Part shown: positions 8,074 through 16,767 of the stretch, piece by piece
How the letters are laid out: every line of letters begins with the position of its first letter
How positions within the stretch are numbered: position 1 is the first letter of the stretch
Position numbers and translations under genes: made by a program
The notes under the pieces: model-generated
Seen by the model: only the letters and a program-made list of their open reading frames with translations
The model's database searches: none
Told to the model about the DNA's origin: nothing
Assembly (NCBI GenBank): GCA_009782495.1
Contig: WRIX01000015.1
Coordinates: forward strand, 1 to 35,233
Origin: Treponema sp.
Lineage (GTDB): Bacteria; Spirochaetota; Spirochaetia; Treponematales; Breznakiellaceae
Reading direction: 5' to 3'
Length of the DNA stretch: 35,233 nt

Positions 8074-9909
8074 TATTCTCATGGCATTTAATACAGCTAA
8101 CAACGATACCCCCACATCGGCAAAAACAGCCTCCCACATGGTGGCAATGCCGAAAGCGCCAAGCAGAAGAAAAATGGTTTTTACGCTTAATGCAAAAATG
8201 ATGTTTTGCCATACGATGTTTTTTGTAAACCGGGCAATATCCATAACATCAAGTAATTTTGAAGGCTCGTCAGTCATTAACACCACGTCGGCGGCTTCAA
8301 TGGCGGCATCGGAACCGAGACCGCCCATTGCCACGCCAATATCCGCTATTGCAAGAACAGGGGCGTCATTTATCCCGTCTCCGACAAAAACAAGTTTTCC
8401 GTTGGCTTGTTTTTGACTATTGAGCATTTCCATTTTCTCGACTTTTTCATGGGGCAGTAAACCGCCGTATACTTCGTCTATGGCTAGTTCAGCAGCGATT
8501 GCTCCGGCAATGTGCGGATTGTCCCCGGTAAGCATTACAGTTTTTCGTACACCCCTTGCTTTTAACGCAGATATGGCATTCCGGCTGTCGGTTTTGATTT
8601 CATCGGAAATAACAATACAGCCGGCATATACACCGTTCAATGCGACACAGACCTTTGTACCGTTATGTTGTGATTCTGAAAAAGCAATATCCATCTTGCC
8701 CATAAGTTTTTGATTTCCTGCCAAAACAGTTTTTCCGTTCAGAATAACGCTTACGCCGTACCCTGATATTTCGGTATATTCGGTAAGATTATTCCGGTTT
8801 ATTTCCCTGCCGTATTCCTGCATTATTGATAATGCAATGGGATGATTGGAAAACGCCTCGGCATGAGCCGCCAATTCAAGCACAGTATCCCCTGTAAAAT
8901 TTTCCGCAGACTCTATTGCAGTAACCTTAAACACACCCTTGGTTAATGTTCCGGTTTTGTCAAACACTACCGTATCAAGGCGGTTAAAAGCTTCCAGGTA
9001 ATTACCGCCTTTTACCAAAATGCCTTTTTTTGCTGCCTTGCCGATACCAGCAAAAAAACTCATAGGAATGGATAAAACCAAAGCGCAAGGGCAGGAAATG
9101 ACCAGAAAAACAAGTGAACGGTGTATCCATTCCCTCCAGCTGCCGCCGAAAAACAATGACGGAACAACTGCAATTAAAACCGCAAGGCCGACAACAACTG
9201 GTGTGTAATAACGCGCAAATGTTGTAATAAAGTTTTCGGTTTTTGCTTTTTTACTTGCCGCATTTTCTACAAGGCTAATAATTTTTGACACAGTTGATTC
9301 ACCAAAAACCTTGGTAACTTTAATAGTTAGTTTTCCGCTTAGGCTGACACAGCCGGATAATACCGTGTCATTTTCCGCTGCTTTGCGGGGAACTGATTCT
9401 CCTGTCAACGCCGATGTGTCAAGCATAGATGAGCCTTCAATGACAATACCGTCCAGGGGTATTTTTTCTCCTGGTTTTACGATAATTATATCGCCGATGT
9501 TTACTGTATCAGGCGCAACTTTTATCATGTCTTCGCCTTTTTTCAGATTGGCAAAATCAGGTCTTATATTCATTAGAGCGGTTATGGATTTTTTTGATTT
9601 TTTTACCGCCGCTTCCTGGAACAATTCTCCTATCTGATAAAAGAGCATAACCCCTGCCGCTTCCGGATATTCCCCGATTGCAAATGCTCCGATAGTAGCG
9701 ACGCTCATTAAAAAGGTTTCATCAAAAATATTTCCCTGGACTATACCCTTTAATGCCCGCAGTACAATGTTACCGCCGAGTATCAGATAGGCTATGATAA
9801 AAATTGCCAACGGAGCGTAATGGGGCAATTCTAAAGTAAAAAATAATTCAATAACCATGCCGGCGGCAAAGACAACAGCTCCGGCAATAATTCTAATAAT
9901 ATCTTTCAT
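8059..9909 (-). CDS. Heavy-metal-translocating P1B-type ATPase (Zn/Cd/Pb-like)
   Basis: CPC motif SCPCALVLS, DKTGTLTKG, HP motif (SNHPIALSIM), GDGINDAPVL, and TM8 ADVGVSLLAVLNAMRIL. No N-terminal metal-binding domain. Confidence 0.93.
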   Translation of the reverse strand: MKDIIRIIAGAVVFAAGMVIELFFTLELPHYAPLAIFIIAYLILGGNIVLRALKGIVQGNIFDETFLMSVATIGAFAIGEYPEAAGVMLFYQIGELFQEAAVKKSKKSITALMNIRPDFANLKKGEDMIKVAPDTVNIGDIIIVKPGEKIPLDGIVIEGSSMLDTSALTGESVPRKAAENDTVLSGCVSLSGKLTIKVTKVFGESTVSKIISLVENAASKKAKTENFITTFARYYTPVVVGLAVLIAVVPSLFFGGSWREWIHRSLVFLVISCPCALVLSIPMSFFAGIGKAAKKGILVKGGNYLEAFNRLDTVVFDKTGTLTKGVFKVTAIESAENFTGDTVLELAAHAEAFSNHPIALSIMQEYGREINRNNLTEYTEISGYGVSVILNGKTVLAGNQKLMGKMDIAFSESQHNGTKVCVALNGVYAGCIVISDEIKTDSRNAISALKARGVRKTVMLTGDNPHIAGAIAAELAIDEVYGGLLPHEKVEKMEMLNSQKQANGKLVFVGDGINDAPVLAIADIGVAMGGLGSDAAIEAADVVLMTDEPSKLLDVMDIARFTKNIVWQNIIFALSVKTIFLLLGAFGIATMWEAVFADVGVSLLAVLNAMRILWFH

Positions 9910-9914
9910 GATAA

Positions 9915-10190
9915 CTATACGATCCTCGAAAACTGTCCGATGGCTGGCATTAGTTTTTTAATGGTTTCTTCCCCTTTTCCTTCACGTATACCGTCAAGAA
10001 CACAATGAGAAAGATGTCCTTCCAGAATCACTTGCCCGGTTTTGTGCAAGGCTGACTTGGCAGAGCCTATTTGGATTAAAATGTCCTCGCAGCTTTTTTC
10101 CTCTGCAACCATTTTGATAAGCCCGCGGATCTGTCCTTCGATCCGCTTTAGACGGTTGGTGATCGCTTCGTTGTCCATACGTGGTTTCAT
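9915..10190 (-). CDS. CsoR/RcnR/FrmR-family metal-sensing repressor
   Basis: RLKRIEGQIRGLIKMV...SCEDILIQIGSAKSAL...EGHLSHCV. Cys-N24-His-N3-Cys spacing as in CsoR. Confidence 0.92.
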   Translation of the reverse strand: MKPRMDNEAITNRLKRIEGQIRGLIKMVAEEKSCEDILIQIGSAKSALHKTGQVILEGHLSHCVLDGIREGKGEETIKKLMPAIGQFSRIV

Positions 10191-10210
10191 TGCATACTCC
10201 TTTAGGATAC

Positions 10211-10234
10211 TATATACCCCTATACCCTATATAA
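10211..10234. promoter_or_regulatory. Candidate CsoR-family operator
   Basis: TATATACCCCTATACCCTATATAA immediately upstream of the repressor gene. Confidence 0.5.
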
Positions 10235-10305
10235 TAATGTGAGAAAAAGTCTTTGTCAACAGAAAATTTGCTAAAAATAAGGAAATATTTTAATTTATTT
10301 TACCG

Positions 10306-11340
10306 TTACACCCACAGCGCTTCAGGATACACTCCGGCGGCGGTTAACTCGGCTACCCGTTTAATTGCCGCTTCACGGTCTTCCTTGTAGGTAACGCCGA
10401 ACCACGGGGAATCTGCTTCCAGTACCCGTATATTTAAAAGGTTGTTTTTGATGAACCAATCTGCAGCCATAGGAAGGTAACATTCCGCTTTGGGTTGTCC
10501 CGCAGAGCTTGCAAGAAATTCATCAAAATAGCGCTGCAAATTATCAAAGATTGTTGGCGGAAAACCCCAGAAATTCATTGATACTGGCGTTGATTCACCT
10601 AGATAACGTTTCGAGCCGTCTGCTGCAGTATTGTGGATTTTTCCATCCTCTTCGCGGGCTATTGCGGTAAGCTCGTCCACCGTTATCAGGTAATCGTTTT
10701 TTACTTCACATACCCCGCGGGCTACCGTACCCTGGGGACTTAAGGTTTTTTCAAGCCGGTAAGGGACAATGGCTCCCTCACTTGGTCCGGTTATAAGAAA
10801 AGAGCCGATTGCATCAAAGGCCTCGCGGCCGTAAAAATCATCGGCATTGATTACCGTAAAGGGTGCATCTATCAGGTCCCGGGCACAGAGCAGTGCATGG
10901 GTTCTTGGTCCGGTTATAAGAAAAGAGCCGATTGCATCAAAGGCCTCGCGGCCGTAAAAATCATCGGCATTGATTACCGTAAAGGGTGCATCTATCAGGT
11001 CCCGGGCACAGAGCAGTGCATGGGTTGTTCCCCAGGGTTTGGTGCGGTTTACATCTTTCGATTTGGCAAGTGCATCGGGAGGGATCAGGCTGTCCATTTC
11101 TTGAAAAGCCAATTCGCAGTTAAAACTGCTGCCAATCCGGGAAAGTATTAGTTCACGGAAATCCGCTTCCAGGTCGTGGCGAATGATAAATACGGCTTTT
11201 CCAAAACCGGCGCGCTTTGCATCAAACACAGAATAATCCAGCAGTACTTCGCCGTTTTTCCCAATCTTGTCCATTTGCTTCAATCCGCCGTAACGGCTTC
11301 CCATTCCGGCTGCCAACACTACAATTATTGGTTTATTCAT
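10306..11340 (-). CDS. Sugar-phosphate nucleotidyltransferase-family protein with internal duplication
   Basis: N-terminal VVLAAGMGSRYGGLKQMDKIG nucleotidyltransferase signature; NADDFYG motif present twice. Confidence 0.88.
   Translation of the reverse strand: MNKPIIVVLAAGMGSRYGGLKQMDKIGKNGEVLLDYSVFDAKRAGFGKAVFIIRHDLEADFRELILSRIGSSFNCELAFQEMDSLIPPDALAKSKDVNRTKPWGTTHALLCARDLIDAPFTVINADDFYGREAFDAIGSFLITGPRTHALLCARDLIDAPFTVINADDFYGREAFDAIGSFLITGPSEGAIVPYRLEKTLSPQGTVARGVCEVKNDYLITVDELTAIAREEDGKIHNTAADGSKRYLGESTPVSMNFWGFPPTIFDNLQRYFDEFLASSAGQPKAECYLPMAADWFIKNNLLNIRVLEADSPWFGVTYKEDREAAIKRVAELTAAGVYPEALWV
10781..11026. repeat. Exact 123-bp tandem duplication (2 copies)
   Basis: Copy 1 10781-10903 and copy 2 10904-11026 read identical; encodes 41 aa THALLCARD...FLITGP twice in frame. 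Confidence 0.97.
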
Positions 11341-12176
11341 TTTTGCCTTCCGTGTGAAATTTTTTCTTCAAACCGTTCCAGCGCTTTGCCGCTTAACGGG
11401 CACGATTCGTTTATCCTGAGTCTGCGCTGCAGTTCTGTCAGCTCACTGCGGGAAAAACGCACTCCTCCCAGAATATGATCTTCAAAAGAAGCGCAGCATC
11501 GCGGAGCAATTTTTTTTGTTATTTCAAACAGGACTTCCGCATAAAGCCGTATTTCTTTTTGGGCATGGGAATCAAGCCGGAGCTCCAGAAAGTGAAACAG
11601 GTTGTGCAGGTCTATTTGCCAGTACCACTCGGTGTACAAGGAGAGCGGAAGGTTGATACGGGCAAGTTCCCGGGCCAAGCCTTCTTCCACAAGACGGGAA
11701 TAATCCTCGTATGCTTTTTTCTGTGCAGCTTCAAGGCTGGTTTGGATTTTTTCGGCTTCTGTTTTTTCCAGGGCAGTGTCAGACCGGCCCTGTTTATTAT
11801 CAACGCTTTGACCGGCGATATCCTCCTGGGCAGGAATGTAAAAATCATCCTTAAGAACCGAATAGCGGCCGGAAATTTCGTTAAGCCTTGCAGTACGGTG
11901 CCGTATCCACTGACGTGCTACAAAAATCGGCAGCTTAACATGAAAAGTCAGTACCACCTGTTCAAATGGACTGGTATGACCGTTTCGCAACAAATAGTCA
12001 ATAAGTACCGCATCTTCACGGTAGGTTTTGGTTCCTTCTCCATAGGATACACGGGCCGACTGAACCACCCGTTCATCTCCCCCAAGATAATCCACCAGAC
12101 GTATAAATCCCTTATCCAATACGGGAAATTCTTTATCCAGAATTGCTTCCGCTTCACTTACCGTACAATGAGCCAT
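11337..12176 (-). CDS. thyX: FAD-dependent thymidylate synthase ThyX
   Basis: RHRTARLNEISGRYS signature (RHRx7S). ATG at 12176 preferred. Stop overlaps the start of the downstream nucleotidyltransferase. Confidence 0.95.
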   Translation of the reverse strand: MAHCTVSEAEAILDKEFPVLDKGFIRLVDYLGGDERVVQSARVSYGEGTKTYREDAVLIDYLLRNGHTSPFEQVVLTFHVKLPIFVARQWIRHRTARLNEISGRYSVLKDDFYIPAQEDIAGQSVDNKQGRSDTALEKTEAEKIQTSLEAAQKKAYEDYSRLVEEGLARELARINLPLSLYTEWYWQIDLHNLFHFLELRLDSHAQKEIRLYAEVLFEITKKIAPRCCASFEDHILGGVRFSRSELTELQRRLRINESCPLSGKALERFEEKISHGRQK

Positions 12177-12279
12177 AAAACAATTATAACAAAGATCAAA
12201 CAATAATGTATCTATACATTTGTATAGAATGCTCGCTTGACCAAGCATTGGTTTTTCAATAACTTAAATTTGGAAAATT

Positions 12280-12699
12280 ATGGATATTTTTTTTGTTCGG
12301 CAATCAATCCGCAATAACGCTGTAATTAGCTTTTCCCGATCCGGCGGTCCCGGCGGACAAAATGTAAATAAGTTGAATACCAAGGTTACTTTTCGTTTGT
12401 CCCTTTCTCTTTTAGAGGGTCTTTCCGAAGCGGAACAGATCCGGCTCAGGGAAACATTGGGATCAAGACTCAATCATTGTGAAGAACTGGTGATAAGTTC
12501 CAGCGAGGAACGCTCCCAGAAAATAAACCTGGAACGGGCCTATGCCAGGGCGGAAGCTTTGATTGTTACTTCCGCACGGCTTCCGAAAAAACGTAAACCT
12601 GTTAAACCGTCAGCAGCCGTTCGGGAAAACCGCCTCAGGGTAAAACATCTTCAAAGTACAAAAAAAGCAAATCGTCATTTTTTTAATGAAGAAGGTTGA
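12280..12699 (+). CDS. arfB: Peptide-chain-release-factor-like protein (ArfB/YaeJ family)
   Basis: RSGGPGGQNVNKLNTKV GGQ motif, short length, basic C-terminus (RLPKKRKPVKPSAAVRENRLRVKHLQSTKKANR). Confidence 0.88.
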   Translation: MDIFFVRQSIRNNAVISFSRSGGPGGQNVNKLNTKVTFRLSLSLLEGLSEAEQIRLRETLGSRLNHCEELVISSSEERSQKINLERAYARAEALIVTSARLPKKRKPVKPSAAVRENRLRVKHLQSTKKANRHFFNEEG

Positions 12700-12740
12700 G
12701 TTTGTTTTAAATCTGGAATCTTGGACATTTTCTGCTATAA

Positions 12741-12756
12741 TGTTTCACGTGAAACA
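12741..12756. promoter_or_regulatory. parS: parS centromere site (ParB binding)
   Basis: TGTTTCACGTGAAACA, a perfect 16-bp palindrome and an exact match to canonical bacterial parS. Confidence 0.93.
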
Positions 12757-12855
12757 TTTTTTGTACAAAGTGGTTTTTTTACTGACAGTTGATTTATTTT
12801 TTAGGGCAGATATGCCGATAAGATAATAGAGACTTATTGTTCATAGGGAGGATCC

Positions 12856-13257
12856 ATGAAAAAACTTTTTATTATTGTTTTATTGGTTTGCGGCTTGGTT
12901 ATATTTTCCACGGCTGAAGGTATTTCCTTTAAAATATTTTCTTATCAGATTAGTACAAGACAAACCGCCAATCAGTATACCAAAGCAGAGTTGATCATTG
13001 ATGATGAAACCATGTCCTGGGAAATCATTCTGCACCGAAAAGACGGCAAAGCTTCAGAAAGTATTAAACTTGAGCAATTTGATGATATTGGCCGCAACAA
13101 CGGAGTTTTCCGGACTGTAACTATCACGGAAGCCGCCGGTAAATCGGGCAGTAATTTGTTTGCCTATATGCCGGTTTTTGATGGCAACAAAATCAGGGTC
13201 GATTTGTGTGATAAAAGAACTGAAGGTACCAAACGCCGGTTGATTATGGAATATTAA
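12856..13257 (+). CDS. Hypothetical exported protein
   Basis: N-terminal signal-peptide-like MKKLFIIVLLVCGLVIFSTAEG; GGGAGG ribosome-binding site upstream. Confidence 0.75.
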   Translation: MKKLFIIVLLVCGLVIFSTAEGISFKIFSYQISTRQTANQYTKAELIIDDETMSWEIILHRKDGKASESIKLEQFDDIGRNNGVFRTVTITEAAGKSGSNLFAYMPVFDGNKIRVDLCDKRTEGTKRRLIMEY

Positions 13258-13276
13258 ACAACATAGTTGAGCATAT

Positions 13277-13305
13277 AAAAGGACTGCCAGGCGGCAGTCC
13301 TTTTT
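13277..13305. terminator. Rho-independent terminator
   Basis: AAAAGGACTGCC-AGGC-GGCAGTCCTTTTT. Confidence 0.9.
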
Positions 13306-13320
13306 GTTTCACGTGAAAAC
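13305..13320. promoter_or_regulatory. parS: Second, near-consensus parS-like site
   Basis: TGTTTCACGTGAAAAC: 14/16 match to parS with intact TTTCACGTGAAA core. Confidence 0.7.
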
Positions 13321-13370
13321 GACCTCCGTGCGTCCCTTCGGGCCGCGAGTGCAAGGAAATTATATTAGTT

Positions 13371-13455
13371 CGCCGCCAATGGCGGCGTGTACATGTCGAT
13401 CCAAAACGCCCGGGCGTTTTGGTCAATAATTATAGGCCGCCCTCCTTGGCGGCCT
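13371..13455. repeat. Cluster of three intergenic inverted repeats
   Basis: CGCCGCC-AAT-GGCGGCG (13371-13387), CCAAAACGCCCGGGCGTTTTGG (13401-13422), AGGCCGCC-CTCCTT-GGCGGCCT (13434-13455). Confidence 0.85.
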
Positions 13456-13475
13456 GTTTCATGGCGATTTTAGCA

Positions 13476-14429
13476 TTAATTCGAAAAGACCATTATAAGC
13501 GCTTTGTTTGCAGCATCGGCCGTGGTAAGTTCAAGCTTATTTTGATTGGTTTTCCAGCTTTTTACTTTGCCAAGGTACTGGAAATATTCGGGTTCCTGAA
13601 TACGCTGAGGATCGGAAACGATGAGTGCCATCATGGTACTGGCTATAGGTTGTATTGTCAGGGCATTGTTGGCTCCGGCCTGGTACGATGTCATGTAACG
13701 ATTGGGCGCAGCCCTTCCGCTGATCCGTTCGTTATCTATGGTTAAAGTAAAAAAATCTGACTGATCGGCAGGTAGTTCGTTCCGGTTAAGTGCAACTGTT
13801 CTGTCAGGAAAGCGAAGTTCTGTAAGTTTCCAGCTTTTTCCCGAAATAGACGTTACATAATTAGCGCCGGTTGATCCGGTAGCACCGCCCTGTGAAGGAG
13901 TACCAGTTATTCCAGCAACGGCTTGAGTTCCTGAAGCAGCGGCAGTCCCGCCGGATGGAGTTTGAGTTCCCGAAGTACCAGATGTTCCTGATGCGCTGGC
14001 ACCGGATTGGGCCCCTGAAGCACCGGCAGCCCCACCTGTACCGGCTTGCGAACCTGAAGCACTGGCGCCGGATTGGGTTCCTGAAGCGGCGGCAGTACCA
14101 CTGGTACCAGCTTGAGAGCCTGAAGCACCGGCAGTTCCACCGGTACCGGCTTGAGTTCCCGAAGTAGTACCTGTTCCTGCAGTTGAAGCTTGTGTTCCCT
14201 GCTGTGAACCGGATCCTGCCTGATTTTGCGAGGCTTGTGTATTAGACTTGTTTGCAGAGTTTGTCTGTTCCTGTCTGGCTCTTTGTTCCATAGAATATTG
14301 CTGCTCGGCTAAATAAGCACTTTCACAATCATCTGCACTTATCAGCAAAAAACCGCAGATCAATACAATACCAAGAAAATAAAGTTTTGTCTGTCCGTTT
14401 TTTTTGAACCTGTTTTTTTTATATGTCAT
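13476..14429 (-). CDS. META-domain lipoprotein/exported protein with Gly/Ala/Ser/Thr/Gln repeat tract
   Basis: N-terminal hydrophobic segment (KLYFLGIVLICGFLLISADDC), repeat tract, C-terminal META/HslJ-like domain (GKSWKLTELRF...ISGRAAPNRYMTSYQ...IASTMMALIVSD...YLGKVKSW). GAGGAG ribosome-binding site before ATG 14429. Confidence 0.82.
   Translation of the reverse strand: MTYKKNRFKKNGQTKLYFLGIVLICGFLLISADDCESAYLAEQQYSMEQRARQEQTNSANKSNTQASQNQAGSGSQQGTQASTAGTGTTSGTQAGTGGTAGASGSQAGTSGTAAASGTQSGASASGSQAGTGGAAGASGAQSGASASGTSGTSGTQTPSGGTAAASGTQAVAGITGTPSQGGATGSTGANYVTSISGKSWKLTELRFPDRTVALNRNELPADQSDFFTLTIDNERISGRAAPNRYMTSYQAGANNALTIQPIASTMMALIVSDPQRIQEPEYFQYLGKVKSWKTNQNKLELTTADAANKALIMVFSN
13890..14215. 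repeat. Low-complexity coding tandem repeat, units of about 39 and 27 bp
   Basis: Encodes alternating SG(T/S)QAGT(G/S)G(T/A)A(G/A)A (13 aa) and SG(T/A)QSGASA (9 aa) units. Confidence 0.85.
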
Positions 14430-14534
14430 GTTTTTCTCCTCTTGTTTATATAATACTAGACTTGTATTAATAATTCCAGTAACTGTATACTTCCGTCTAA
14501 TCATGAGGTATATTGATACCGATGAGGTAATTAG

Positions 14535-15062
14535 ATGAAAAAGATCATCTTATTATGCATTTTAATAGTCCCTCTGTTATGGGCTCAGGAACCGGAAGAA
14601 AATGTTATTTCAGTTTCTGTCAGGCAATCTGCGAAAGCCGAAGATGATTTTCCGGAGTTGGACATAGAAATGCTGCTTCGCCGCCGCATCGTTAAATTAG
14701 CCCAGGAGTATCTGGGAGTTCCCTATAAATACGCCGGTGTTGATCCGGATGGTTTTGATTGTTCAGGCTTTGTTTATTTTATCTTTCGTGAAGCTGCCGG
14801 AATGGATGTTTCCCGATCCACAACAGGAATCTGGAACAGCGGAAAAAAAATTGCCTTGTCCCAGGTACGTTCAGGAGATGTACTGGTATTTACTACAGTA
14901 CGTGCCGGAGCAAGTCATACAGGAATCGTGCTGGAAAACAATTCCCAGGGTGTCATCTTTATTCATGCTGCGTCTCAAGGTTCCAAAACCGGTATAATCA
15001 TTTCTAATATGAACGAAAGTTATTACAAGACACGCTTTATGGGAGCGCGTAGTTATTTCTAA
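14535..15062 (+). CDS. NlpC/P60-family cell-wall peptidase
   Basis: Signal peptide; YLGVPYKYAGVDPDGFDCSGFVYFIF catalytic Cys motif and SHTGIVLENN His motif. Confidence 0.93.
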   Translation: MKKIILLCILIVPLLWAQEPEENVISVSVRQSAKAEDDFPELDIEMLLRRRIVKLAQEYLGVPYKYAGVDPDGFDCSGFVYFIFREAAGMDVSRSTTGIWNSGKKIALSQVRSGDVLVFTTVRAGASHTGIVLENNSQGVIFIHAASQGSKTGIIISNMNESYYKTRFMGARSYF

Positions 15063-15115
15063 AGCATAACAAATGTATAGTATATCATTTTCCTGCTCAT
15101 CCTTATATTTATGCT

Positions 15116-16699
15116 ATGGATCCTGCGGCATCAACTAAAATAGAAATACTCGACACAACATTGCGGGACGGCGCACAGGGAGAAGGGCTTTCTTTTTCTA
15201 TTCACGACAAATTTGAAGTGGTTCGCGCTTTGGATAAACTCGGTATTACATGGATAGAAGCAGGTAACCCGGGGAGTAATCCTAAAGATGCGGATTTTTT
15301 TTCTCAGTTGTCAAAACCGGAACGGGCAAAACTTTGTGCTTTTGGCGCAACAAGGAAGCCGTTCAGCAAATGTGCCGATGATCTGCAGTTACAGACTCTG
15401 CTGAAAGCGGAAACGGAAGCAGTTTCTATTTTTGGTAAAAGCTGGGATTTCCATGTAATAGATGTACTTAAGGTAAGTATTGAAGAAAATCTTACCATGA
15501 TTTGTGAAACTATTGAGTACTTAAAATCCAAAGGACGGAATGTTTTTTTTGATGCGGAACATTTTTTTGACGGCTGGAAGTCAAATCCTGCCTATGCACT
15601 GGCTGCTTTGGAAACAGCATTTAAAGCAGGAGCGGATAGAATTGTTCTTTGTGATACCAACGGCGGTTCATTTCCTGGTGAAATAAGAGCCGGAGTGGAA
15701 GCGGCGCTGATGACACTGGGAAAGCAGGCTCCTCTTCTTGGTATTCATGCGCATAACGATATGGGACTTGCCGTTGCCGTTTCCATTGCAGCTGTGGAAG
15801 CGGGTTGTACACATGTGCAGGGAACTTTGATTGGCTTTGGAGAGCGCTGCGGCAATACAAGTCTTGCAGCGCTGATTCCAAGCCTTCAGATTAAACTCGG
15901 CTATTCCTGTATTCCCGATGACGCCCTGGTGCGGATTTCCGAACTTACCCGTATGGTTGCGGAAGTTGCTAATGTACCCATTCCTTCTTCCATGCCCTAT
16001 GTGGGCTCATCAGCTTTTTCCCACAAGGGCGGCATGCATGGTGATGGGGTTCTTAAAGTAAACAGGTCTTTTGAGCATATCGATCCCATGCTGGTAGGCA
16101 ACAACCGTCATTTTTTGATGAGTGAGGTTGGGGGCCGTTCTGCAATTGCCGAGAGGGCAAGGAAAATCGATCCGTCCATAAAAAGAGACCATCAGGCAGT
16201 AAGGGCTGTAGCAGAAAAAATTAAAACCCTGGAAGCCTCCGGCTGGGCTTTTGAAGGGGCCGATGCAAGTTTTGAACTGTTGGTATGCCGGGAACTGGGT
16301 TTATACAAACCGCTCTTTTCACTTCTGGCCTACAGGGTGATGAGCGAACATCCTACGGGCCAGTATATTGCCTGTTGTCATGCCTGGGTTAAGGTCTGGG
16401 TGGATGGACAGGATGAAGTTGCCGCCGCCGAAGGAAATGGCCCGGTTCATGCCCTGGACAATGCGCTTCGCCGGGCGCTGAGGCGTTTTTATCCCAGCCT
16501 GGAACAGGTACGGCTAACGGACTATAAAGTCCGGGTTATTGACGGAGGAGCGGCTACAGCGGCAAAAGTCCGGGTTCTTATTGAATCCGCTGACAGTCAT
16601 CAATCCTGGAGTACAGTGGGGGTATCGGATGATATTATTGATGCCAGCCGGAATGCACTGGTGGATTCCATAGAGTATAAGTTGATGGAAATATCTTGA
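15116..16699 (+). CDS. cimA: Citramalate synthase (isopropylmalate/homocitrate synthase family)
   Basis: EILDTTLRDGAQGEGLSFS; GIHAHNDMGLAVAVSIAAVEAGCTHVQGTLIGFGERCGN; C-terminal LeuA-dimer-like regulatory region. Confidence 0.92.
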   Translation: MDPAASTKIEILDTTLRDGAQGEGLSFSIHDKFEVVRALDKLGITWIEAGNPGSNPKDADFFSQLSKPERAKLCAFGATRKPFSKCADDLQLQTLLKAETEAVSIFGKSWDFHVIDVLKVSIEENLTMICETIEYLKSKGRNVFFDAEHFFDGWKSNPAYALAALETAFKAGADRIVLCDTNGGSFPGEIRAGVEAALMTLGKQAPLLGIHAHNDMGLAVAVSIAAVEAGCTHVQGTLIGFGERCGNTSLAALIPSLQIKLGYSCIPDDALVRISELTRMVAEVANVPIPSSMPYVGSSAFSHKGGMHGDGVLKVNRSFEHIDPMLVGNNRHFLMSEVGGRSAIAERARKIDPSIKRDHQAVRAVAEKIKTLEASGWAFEGADASFELLVCRELGLYKPLFSLLAYRVMSEHPTGQYIACCHAWVKVWVDGQDEVAAAEGNGPVHALDNALRRALRRFYPSLEQVRLTDYKVRVIDGGAATAAKVRVLIESADSHQSWSTVGVSDDIIDASRNALVDSIEYKLMEIS

Positions 16700-16767
16700 G
16701 TCTTTTCTGAATCTGGTATTATACTGAATTCAGTAAGGAAAACCCAAAAAAGGAGATATTAGGAATC

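Noticed and set aside
8081-9637. Plus-strand ORFs inside the P-type ATPase
   Set aside because: Antisense shadows of a clear minus-strand gene.
13892-14167. ORFs in alternative frames of the repeat tract (13892..14167, 13907..14140)
   Set aside because: Artefact of repetitive DNA having several open frames.
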